Source: Conidiobolus incongruus B7586 (Eukaryota > Entomophthoromycota > Entomophthoromycetes > Entomophthorales > Conidiobolaceae). From it: a stretch of DNA of 42,551 nt. Both the position numbers and the translations under genes were made by a program. Each line of letters starts with the position of its first letter. The first letter of the stretch is position 1. A model generated the notes under the pieces. It worked only from the letters and a program-made list of their open reading frames with translations. It was not told where the DNA came from and did not search any database. The stretch is taken from NCBI GenBank assembly GCA_000697335.1, contig JNEM01016542.1, positions 1-42,551 on the forward strand. Reading direction: 5' to 3'. Shown piece by piece: positions 1 through 9,700 of the stretch.

Positions 1-149
1 TTTAAATTATTTAATTTAATACTTAAAAAATATATTCATATTTTATTATTTAAATATAATCAAAATAAATAATTAATAATTTTATAATTATTATATAATT
101 TAAATTATATATTATTTTCTCTTTATAATATAATAATAAATATATATAT
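1..149. other. A+T-rich flank, nothing recognised
   Basis: Nearly pure A/T sequence before the left mariner relic. No open frame, RNA or repeat that I can support. Confidence 0.6.
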
Positions 150-186
150 TATTACTATAGAATTGAAAAAATAGGAAATTTTTTAA
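150..186 (+). repeat. 5' terminal inverted repeat of the left mariner
   Basis: Starts TATTACTATAGAATTG. Compared with the reverse complement of 1428-1462 (TATTACTTTGTAATTT) it matches at about 25 of the first 31 positions, and two of the mismatches are G-to-A. This sets the element's 5' edge. Right-copy sequence equivalent to this end is missing. Confidence 0.6.
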
Positions 187-1427
187 TTTCCAATTTTTCA
201 AACATATTATTAGTTTCAAATAAGCAAATATATACAAAACAAATAGGAAAATAAATAGTTTTGAATTATATATATATAATAATTTTTTTGATTAAAAAAT
301 GAATTTTTTAAAATTAGTTGTTTAATTTAATCATGCTTAAACCAAATAGTAACCATCAAAAGTTTTTTATTTTAGTATTAGTAAAACTTAACCACAAACC
401 CTCTAAAATCATTTAAAATTTACAAACAACTTTTGGTAATAAAGTATTATCTAAATCAACAATTTATCACTAGATAAATTACTTTAAGGCTAAAAGAAAA
501 ACTACCTAAAACTTGCTAAAATCTAAAAGACTAATTTCAACTGTTACTTTTCTAATCATTAATAAAGTAAAAAATTATATTAAAAAGCACCTTTTTATTT
601 TAGTTAGAGAATTATCCAAACACTTTAATATTAGTCACAAAAGTATTTTATATATATTAAAGTTTAAATTAAAATTAATTAATAAAAATGTAAAATAGGT
701 ACCTTATAATTTAACTAAAGCTTAAAAAAAAGCTAGAGTAGCTATTGCTAAACAAAACTTACTAAGGTATAACTAGAAACCAAGGCTTTTACAGCAAATT
801 ATTACAATTGATGAATTTTAAATTCTTTTGTATAATCCTTTACCAAAACATAAATCAAGGTGTTAAATTAAATTAAATTAACCCCCTCTACAAATTCTTT
901 TAAATAAACACTTTATTAATAAGTGAATGTTAATTGTAGTAATAGATTATAATAGCATATGTTATTCTTATTTAGTTCCTAAAAGAAAATTTATTAATAA
1001 TAAACTTTATATTTTTTTTTAAATAAAACTATTTCTAATTGGTATTCTCAATATAATTTGAGAAAACCTATTATTTTGCATGATAATTGCAAAATACATA
1101 AATCTAAAGTTGTAAAAAACTTTCTAATTAAAAATAACTGGAAAAAACTACCATATCTAGTATATTCCTTAGATTATAACTTATGTAATTATAATTGTTT
1201 TAGGCAATTAAAAAACCAGCTTACAGGAAAGAAAATTTCTGTAGGAAAATTTAATTGGTTTGTGAAACATCAAATTTCAGTCTTTAATAAAAAGAACTAT
1301 TTTTTAAGTGTTAGATCTTTGTTAAAAGTATAGCAAAAAGTTATTAGAAATAAAGGAAATTAATAATTTTATAATATATATTTATTTTTACTTTGTATAT
1401 ATTAAAATGTTTATTTTTTTTCAATTG

Positions 1428-1462
1428 CAAAAAATTCCCATTATTTAAATTACAAAGTAATA
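1428..1462 (+). repeat. 3' terminal inverted repeat of the left mariner
   Basis: This end is shared closely, in reverse, with 39821-39855. Similarity between the two copies stops just after ACAAAGTAATA, which fixes the element edge at a TA dinucleotide as expected for mariner insertion. Confidence 0.7.
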
Positions 1463-4018
1463 TTATATTATAATAAAATATTTATTTTATAATAAATGAA
1501 ATAATCAAAATTTTTTGATTTTTTATAAATATTATAATCAGTAAATATATACCATTTTGTGTAAAATATTATTGATTCATTATAGTCTGGGTTTTAAAAT
1601 ATTTAAAACAATATATAATATATAATCTTTAACTTTATTAATTTTTATTAACTAATCAAATTTACAGAGCTAAATAATATTTGATTAAATATCTAACCAA
1701 ATATATTTATTCAAATATTATAAAAATTACAAAAATATAATAGATTAATAAATTATTAATTAATTGATATTTATTAATCAAAAGGTAAATATTAAGAATT
1801 AATTTTTAATTATTTAATCATATAATTTAAACTTCTTTTGTCTTTTAATCAGGTTCTTTCTTTTTATAAGTTAATTATCATTTATGAATTAAAATTTTCT
1901 TAATTGAATATGATATTACCTATATATATGTATAGCTTTTATTATATTTTAAAGTCTTTAATCTTTTTAAGTTAAAAATTATTCATGGGAAAAACAATTG
2001 ATAATATATTATATAGATATTTTAGAAATAATAAATAATGATACATCATTACAATAGCTTATATTGAATTTATTATTTCATTTATATTTACTTGATTTAT
2101 ATATTACAGCCATTAAATATCTTGTTAAAAATATTCTAAAACGTTTTTCAGATATTCAAAGAACACAAGAAAATAATTGAAAAAAGGAAATTGGGCAAAA
2201 AAACTTAATTGGTTATAAAAAAATTAATTCCACAACTAGTTTAATTATGTCTGTATAATTAATTATATTTATTTAAATATTAATTTCTATATTTTGATGA
2301 TCTTGGAATTATATCCATAATACTGTTAAATAATATTTAATTTAAAAACTTATATGTAGAAATCAAAAGAATATGATATATAATAATTTAAATATTATTT
2401 GACGAATATACCAAGTATATAATATATTATTATGTTAACCTATAAATTGAAAATAATACATATTTTCAATTGTATATACTGGAATTTATTGTGAAAAAAT
2501 AATAAATAGGTATTTAATAGACCAGAAATCAAAAATAAAAATCATTTTTTAAAACACTTCTACAAAAGCTTGATTGTCTAATAATTGATAATTTAACTAA
2601 ATTGATAGTATTTAGCCTGAATTAAAACTAAATTGAAAAATTATATTAATCTATGAAGGAGGAAATTAGTCTATTAAATTTCAAACTTAAAGATTCACTA
2701 GCTAGTTTAGTAATTATAAAAAATTTACGTCTTTTTGATGTTATAATAGAATAACAAATTATTTAAACATCCGCTTTCAATAAAGCTTAAAAATTACTTT
2801 AGTAATATAATTGAATTATGAATTGGGATAATAAATATTAGTTTAGGTGAAATTAAAAATATCATTAAAATGATTTAAAATATTATTGGTACTTGATTGA
2901 TTATTTATTAAGATTTAGATAAATAGGTCCCGAAGAACACAAATATATTAAATATATATATTATAGTGACATAACTGCTTTTGTTTTCAAGTTTAATTAT
3001 CAATTATGATTGATTGGGAAAATATTCAAAATATCATGATATCTTGTCTTCATTGTTACCAGTGTTTATCATGTATATATAATAAATAACAAAACAAATT
3101 ATAAATTTTAGTGTAAAAATAATTAATATTAAAACTATCAAATAGCGTGCTTAAATTAAAATATTTTTATTAGTTTTCATTAATCAGAATATATATTTTC
3201 AAATTCAAAATCTTTAAAGGTATGGATAACTAAATTGAATAAAATCATTATAATATAATATAAAATTTTTTGAATATATTCATTATGTGAATTATATCAG
3301 CAATCAGAGCCCTTGAACTATATATGAATAAAAATTTTGATTAATCAAAAACATTGAAATATATTTCAATTTTTAATATAATTCAAAATACAAAATTGTT
3401 TCAAAAATATTTCACTTCATTAGCGATATATATATATATATATAATCAAATATATTAGGATAATAATCTTTTATAATTATTCTTAACTCATATAAAGCTT
3501 TAAAGTTATTAATTAGACAAACTCTATAGAAAATTCAGATATATGAATATTGCAAATATAATTTAACGGTTATATTTCATAATATCACCATTTAACTAAT
3601 AAACATTGCAAATTTTGAAAAATATTATCCAAAATGAAAATAAAATTTTCGAGCACTTTTGATAGAAGAAAAGCTCAAAGATACTTTATTTTTCCTTAAA
3701 AATATACACCAGAATTATTTAAAAACAAATTTTACATGAAGATTCCTTACTTGAATAATTAGAGAATCAAGGTCACTGTTGATGCTATCACAAATATTAA
3801 AAGGCAGCATTAATTCAAAGGAATAATGCTATATTTGTTTGTTTTACAAAAAATATTATTATTTATTTGACACAGGCGGTTCTATAATTATAATAATTAC
3901 GAAATAAAATGATTTTATTTATGTTTTTATCGTTTTTTCTTGATTAAACTAATAATCGAATTATCCTTATTCAATTTCAATATTTACAAATATTTCAATT
4001 GACGAATAGCTAGCAAAG
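1463..4018. other. Intergenic A+T desert
   Basis: About 2.5 kb with no gene I can support. It holds an (AT)n run at 3426-3444 and one weak coding-like island at 3751-3810 (listed separately). A 33-codon open stretch at 2653-2754 is within chance expectation here. Confidence 0.5.
3751..3810 (-). other. Coding-like island, possible first exon
   Basis: On the minus strand an ATG at 3810 opens 20 codons beginning MLPFNICDSINSDLDSL and is followed directly by GTAAGG, a good splice donor. Composition is richer in G+C than the surroundings. I could not find a downstream exon in the right phase: the nearest acceptors lead straight into stops. It may be a decayed gene fragment, a very small gene, or chance. 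No family recognised. Confidence 0.2.
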
Positions 4019-4032
4019 TTAATGGAGTTTGG

Positions 4033-4124
4033 CCAATCAAAATTCAGCAACTACAACTCAACCAACTAAATTTGGTCAAATGAAACAATCATATCACTTT
4101 ATAACATCATCCCTATTAACCAAT
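4033..4124 (+). promoter_or_regulatory. Two CCAAT boxes upstream of the Byr4/Bfa1-like gene
   Basis: CCAAT occurs at 4033-4037 (GGCCAATCA) and 4120-4124 (ACCAATCAT), 340-430 bp before the ATG. CCAAT is the core bound by the HAP/NF-Y complex. Position and motif are suggestive only. Confidence 0.3.
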
Positions 4125-4460
4125 CATACAAATTAAAACCATTCATTCACCCTTGAGATTGATCAAAATTAATCCAACGTTAGCATTTGGTGATTTTATT
4201 TATTAATTCAAACTATGTTATTTGATAAAATCAATGAATTAAATCATTTGACGTTTTATTATTTTGTTTTCTTTTTTTGATTGAAGGTTATAATAATCCA
4301 GTAAATATTGTTTATATTTTATATATTGTCAACTTCTAGTAATCTTTGTTATTCACTCATATAATACCATTAACTACGTATTAGTGGCCACTTCAAAAAA
4401 TACTACTCGGTCATTTCATCTTTTGTTGCTTTCTTGTCTTTTTTTAATAATTAAATTTCT

Positions 4461-6453
4461 ATGCCACCCATTCCAGAGCATCTGGTTCAATATGAAGAGA
4501 GAGAGGAGGAGTTAGACATTGAATCTTGGTTAAATGGTTTTGAAGACTGGAATCCAACTTCATTTAATAGACAATATTCTCCTATGGATATTGATTCTGA
4601 CGATTTAGAAGATAATGAATTACCCATTCACCAACCTTCAGCTCAAACTGTCTCTCAATTTTTGCAAAATTATTCTGGTCCAGGAACTATTACCAAAATC
4701 AAGCCTAGTAAAAAGACTCCAGTAAGTCGCGCTGTTGATTGGGATGAAGATTTAGTTATTCCTTCTACTAAACTTCAACCTACAATTAAACAAAATTTTA
4801 AACGCTCACTATCTCCCGAGTCTTCTTGGGTCGATTCTTCTCGTCCAATTTTTCAAGATATTTCTCATACTTTTAGATCAGACGAAGAGGATCTTTTGTT
4901 ACCACCTGGAGTGACTCAACTTAAGCTTCCTACTGAACCAAAGAAAGCTCCCTTAACTATCGATATTGAAGGAAGTTCTTCTGACGACCCAGATATAATG
5001 GAACCAGCTGAACGTCTCAATCCATTTCGTCATCTTAAAAACTCCCAATCTTATCAGCAAGGCGAAGAGTTTTTAGATATAATTTTTCCATCCACCTCTT
5101 CTGATCTCCAACTTAAACCACGTCAACCCAAAAATAATTCTTTTGGTTATAATGAGGAAAATTTGTTGGAAGGTTTAGTCATTCCCAACGAATCAGTCTT
5201 TATGCTTCCCACTTCTAATCCCAAGATCACTCGCAGAAAGGTTCCTCTCTCCCCAAAGCGTCACGCACAAATTCGTGATATTTACACTTCTCCCTCATCT
5301 AAATTTAACCAAAGACTTCTAGTAAGGAAAAAGACTCCTATTTCATCAAATATTAAAGTTCCCTCTTATCACTGTCCTATTATTCCCGCTGCTCCTTTAG
5401 CAGTTGGTTCGAACTCAAATTCAATCGTTCTTACTTCCCCTATTGAATATGGCGATGGTACTGAATTAGACGATTTGGATAATTTACCGATTCAAAGAAC
5501 TTTCCCTTCTCAAAGTATTTTTTTTCTATTAACTATTAATCTGTTTCTTTTATTGACTGCTTTTTAGTGATTGATACCCAAGTATTACAGCTGTTAGATC
5601 ATTTTTCTGAGCCTCAGGCTGAATCTCATTCTCCACCTGCAAAAAGAAAGGTAAAATAACCCGATTTTTTTTAAATTTCTCATTAATAACAATATTTTAT
5701 TTAGAGAGTGAAACCAATGTTAATTCGTAATCTCAATTCAAACAAAATGAGAAGAGGTATTTATATCCCTTATTATTTAACTATTAAGTTTTAATTTATA
5801 ATATAGTTGTTGGTAAAATGAGATTTAACCCTCAAGCATGTAATTGGGAAGGCAATGAAGATGCTTTACTTGATTTTAAATCTGTTTCTTCTGTCAGACC
5901 CGCTTTGATTACTAATTTAAATGGTCATAAAAGAGCGCATAGAATAGGCAATGCGGTATTTGATCCTATTCATTTACGTTGGTTCACCGAAGATAACGAA
6001 GAAGATCCTTTTGAAGGAATAGATGATATACCTGACCATCCTAATCCTTTTTCACCATCAAATACTTTTGGTAATAATTTATAATATCATATAATATTTA
6101 ATACACTCAATTAATTATTTTTTCCAGGACCGGGAGATGATTTTTATTTAAGTCCAAATAACATCGATGATATGTATGCATCTGAAGGCAAGCATCGTAA
6201 ATTTGTTGGTCGTTGGTTCCCAGATCCTGACTCTGCTCTACTACGTTTGAAATATTTACACCTAGGGCCATCGCAATCTCCTTCTCACCTTCAAAGTACT
6301 CGTCACCCTTCTCACTCTTGGCTTAATCCTCCTGATCCCTCTAGTTTGTCTAACCAAGACAATAATAGTAATGATGAAATCAATAGGTTTAATTCATCTG
6401 AATTTAATCAGCATTCTCGCGATCAGCATCACTCTTCCAATTCTCCTTCTTGA
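4461..6453 (+). CDS. Byr4/Bfa1-like subunit of the two-component GAP that restrains the septation/mitotic exit network
   Basis: Exons 4461-5514, 5568-5650, 5705-5756, 5807-6070 and 6128-6453; 592 aa. Family role: with the TBC protein Cdc16/Bub2 it acts as GAP for the Spg1/Tem1 GTPase at spindle pole bodies. Recognised from the conserved C-terminal half: YGDGTELDDLDNLP near residue 330; KPMLIRNL then VVGKMRFNPQACNWEGNEDAL (about 383-415); RPALITNL; and a second repeat FDPIHLRWF followed by EEDPFEGIDD (about 440-465). The last part (EGKHRKFVGRW) fits the family's basic tail motif. The N-terminal 320 residues are acidic, Ser/Pro-rich and poorly conserved, as in relatives. All exon phases agree. 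Length is close to S. pombe Byr4. It ends at TGA, which helps show that TGA is a real stop in this genome. Confidence 0.85.
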
Positions 6454-7806
6454 GATTTTATAGCTAAGAACCTTCCTTCCATTTCCTCCATATATTTTCT
6501 AACCCATCCTTGATTAATTATTACTTCAATCTTAATTATACATTTTTATATAAACTAATTTCAAATTTGCAATTTTTACTATTTTTGTCTATTTTGATTG
6601 CATATATCATTTTACAATTATTCTACACAAATCATTTTTTCTTTTACTAAAAAATCATTTAATAATTAATCTAGAAATAAATTATATTCATTTGAATTTC
6701 AAGTCGATATTAGTTGATCTATCCCTAATAGAATAAAATTAAAAATAGTTCTTAAATTGATGATTCAAATAAATTAGAATATCAAAATACATTTAATAAT
6801 TAACCATGTTCAATATAAATCCAAATGATTATAGATTATTATAGATTATAATTTATATTGATTTGCATATTTATACAGTTATAAATTCTTTCTATATGTA
6901 AAAATATGTAAGATAAATTTTATTTTATAGTAATAAATTATGAAATAAATTCATCATTATCAATTTTTTTAAAATATAATGTAATAAGATTTAATATTTT
7001 ATTTTTTTTTAGATTCAAAAATTCTTTATTTGTTTTAAATTATTCTTTAGCTGACAAATATTAAAAAGTGAAATTCATCAAAAAATGTATATATGTAGTT
7101 GGTTAAAGATATATTTTATGGATAAAATTATTATATTTTATTCAATCTGGGTCGAGTTTCACAGGTAAAGATAGATATATTTTTTAAGACTGCTATTCTC
7201 TTTGTAATCAGTGTTATAAAAGCTATCAGTGATTATTAGAATTTTTTGTACAATATCTATAATATAATGTATTTTATTTAAATATGATTGAAATACATTC
7301 TAGTTAATATATCAATAAATTATTTTAAAGATTCAAATTAATATCAATTTAAAAATCTGAAATAAGTTTAACAGATCAATTGTGGATAATATTTGAAAAT
7401 TCTGAAAAAAGACTGCTATAAAAAGAAAATTAAAATTATATTAATTCATAATGATTCTAAATTGTAGTCATATCATATGAAAATGATGTTTTATAATCCA
7501 AGGATAAAATGCTTTGTTGTATAGCATAAATAATGAGATTGTGATTATATTAAATATAATTAAATATCCTGATGCTACATAAAAAAGATATAATGGCTGC
7601 ATATATATGCTGTACAATTCTTATTAATTGATTATCAATATTCATAATCATCCCATAATTGATAATAAAATGAGAATCTGATAAAGTTGATATTTTACAA
7701 GTATTATTGTTTACATTATGTACTTTTAATTCAATTGAAAAAATTACTAAATATTTAACTATTTTAATATATTTATATATACAATTATTTTTATAATTTT
7801 TTAAGA
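6454..7806. other. Intergenic A+T desert
   Basis: 1.35 kb between the Byr4/Bfa1-like gene and Vps24, both on the plus strand. No open frame, RNA or repeat that I can support. Confidence 0.5.
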
Positions 7807-8436
7807 ATGTTTAGCATATTTAAAAAACCTACTCCTGATGAGTTATTTAGAAAATGGAGATCTAGTATTCGAAGTCAAGAACGAAATTTAGATAAACAAA
7901 TCCGTAGTATTGAACAAGAAGAGAATAAAACCAAGCAAGCCATTAAACAAGTAGCTAAAAGGAATGACATTGTAAGCTGTAAAATTTTAGCTAAGGAGAT
8001 TATAAGAGCAAGAAAACATAAAGATAGATTGTATACCTCTAAGGCTCAATTAAATTCAGTTATAATGCAACTTCAACACCAAACTTCACTTGCCAAAGTT
8101 GCTGGTACCCTACAGAAGAGCACAGACGTCATGAAACTTGTGAATAATTTGGTCAAAATTCCAGAAATCAGGGAATCTATGTTAGCTATGTCTAAAGAAA
8201 TGATGACAGCAGGTATTATTGAAGAAATGATGGACGATACTCTTGAATCTTTAGATATGGAAGAGGATATGGAAGAAGAAGCTGAAGAAGAAGTTAATAA
8301 AGTATTATACGATATCACTAAAGGATTACTTGGCTCTGCCGATATGGTTAATACTGAACTCGATCCTATTCAGCTCGAAACTGAAGATTCTGAGTTGGAA
8401 GCAATGCAAGCTAGACTCTCTGCTCTACAAAGTTAA
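7807..8436 (+). CDS. VPS24: ESCRT-III subunit Vps24/CHMP3
   Basis: 209 aa in one exon. ESCRT-III proteins polymerise on endosomal membranes; Vps24 joins Snf7 filaments and with Vps2 recruits and activates the AAA ATPase Vps4 in multivesicular body formation. The N-terminus (MFSIFKKPTPDELFRKWRSS) matches CHMP3. The basic helical core includes LAKEIIRARK, LYTSKAQLNSV, KVAGTLQKSTDVMK and LVKIPEIRESM, followed by KEMMTAGIIEEMMDDTLESL. The C-terminal half is acidic and autoinhibitory in the family. The last residues, ELEAMQARLSALQS, form a MIM1-type motif for the Vps4 MIT domain. It is the only intact host gene here without an intron. Confidence 0.95.
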   Translation: MFSIFKKPTPDELFRKWRSSIRSQERNLDKQIRSIEQEENKTKQAIKQVAKRNDIVSCKILAKEIIRARKHKDRLYTSKAQLNSVIMQLQHQTSLAKVAGTLQKSTDVMKLVNNLVKIPEIRESMLAMSKEMMTAGIIEEMMDDTLESLDMEEDMEEEAEEEVNKVLYDITKGLLGSADMVNTELDPIQLETEDSELEAMQARLSALQS

Positions 8437-9700
8437 TAAAACTATGGGGTGTTTTGATATAATTTAATATCCATATATTTTATTAATAAATAATAAAATA
8501 TTCTTTAAATACTTAGTTTATCATAGTATTTGGAATTTAATCAATAATTTAGTTTTAAAATTATATTGATATTCACTTCTTTCAAAAATATTAGATAAAC
8601 ATTATATTCCGTTTCCGAATAAATGCAAATTTGCAAAAAATTAAAATTGCATTAAATTTCAATTATATAAACTAGATCTTTAAAAATTTATCATTTCGTT
8701 TAAATAATTTTACTATTAATATATATCAAATCAAATTCAACTATTTAGATAATGAACTGTATTTTTTTCAAACATATGAAATAATAGGTAAATAAACCAC
8801 CAACCATTAAAAATGATATCTTTATTAATGAACAAAATTAATTGTTTATTTGACTTGAATTTATTCAATCTAAATATTTATTATGAAACAGATTAGAAAT
8901 TATCGATATAAATATATCTAATATAATATTTATCATATAATTTTTTTGTTTCAAATAATATAATAAAATTTTACATTATAAATACAAAAGAAAATATTAT
9001 ACAAGGGGTTTTTGCTGTGATAGATATTTTTAAACTGAGTTATGAAGTATATAATTATATCATTTTCTTGTTAAATTTGTTCAGGTGAATCTAAATTGTC
9101 TCATCATATTTCAGTTCTAATATTTTAAAATATTTCAAATAAAAGTATTGTTTCAATGCTAAATTATCTCTTGAAATGTTGGAATTATTTATAATATCGA
9201 TGCTCCACATATTATAAATTATATCAGCGAATTAGAAAATTTAATTTGTTGCACAAAATGTTTAATATGTATACAATGCTGTGACCAAAAATTGCTATAC
9301 CAGTAAAAATTTTCAATATCAGTTTTAAAATATTTGTTCATTAAGTTTGATGTACTTGGAATAATATCAGATAAATAGCGTCAATAACGATTTGTTTAAT
9401 CTAATTTAAACATGAATATATAATTTGCTTAATGAAAGAGAGAGAAAAAAGAAAAATTTGCATTTATTAAATACCCATTGGCTGGATGATTCCATTATAT
9501 CAGACTAGGAGCTTCATGTAATATAAATACTTGAAGCTGATTGTAATGGAAAATTCAACCAAGTGATTATCACAGACTTAGCAAAACGTATTACTAGTAT
9601 ATAAGTCTATACTGAATAATCAAACTCGATTTGTGGGCATAACCTGAAATATTGATTATTTCATGTTGATAGGTTATTAACATTAGCAGCTTTGAAGAAA
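8437..9700. other. Intergenic region between convergent Vps24 and UPF2
   Basis: 1.26 kb, mostly A/T. The stretch 9470-9660 is richer in G+C and contains a perfect 7-bp inverted repeat (AGCTTCA at 510-516 and TGAAGCT at 532-538 within 9500-9540). Otherwise nothing recognised. Confidence 0.5.
9510..9538. other. Small hairpin, 7-bp stem
   Basis: AGCTTCA (9510-9516) pairs with TGAAGCT (9532-9538) across a 15-nt loop. It sits in a G+C-richer island about 160 bp past the UPF2 stop, so it may lie in that 3' UTR. An outer CCATT (9491)/AATGG pairing may extend it. No snoRNA boxes fit cleanly. Confidence 0.25.

Larger units (their letters stand above)
150..1462 (+). mobile_element. mariner-like (Tc1/mariner superfamily) relic, left copy
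   Basis: About 1.3 kb, the usual mariner length, bounded by TA at both ends (150-151 and 1461-1462). One frame on the plus strand from about 513 to 1333 still reads as a mariner transposase. It has a helix-turn-helix stretch (VRELSKHFNISHKSI, 606-650), the first acidic motif (ITIDEF, about 808-825), the HDN motif of the second Asp (1078-1086) and the YSLDYNLCNY block (about 1161-1190). The family's third catalytic Asp is Asn here (CDY to CNY, a G-to-A change). About seven in-frame stops interrupt the frame, several where the family has Trp or Gln, so TGG or CAA has become a stop. The frame is otherwise kept. The element is dead. An inverted relative lies at 39821-41030. Confidence 0.85.

Noticed and set aside
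2653-2754. 33-codon open frame starting MKEEISLLNF in the left desert
   Set aside because: Length within chance for the many frames scanned; no splice signals or homology.
8073-8318. Minus-strand open frame across Vps24
   Set aside because: Antisense shadow of a well-conserved gene; low-complexity Ser/Ile composition.
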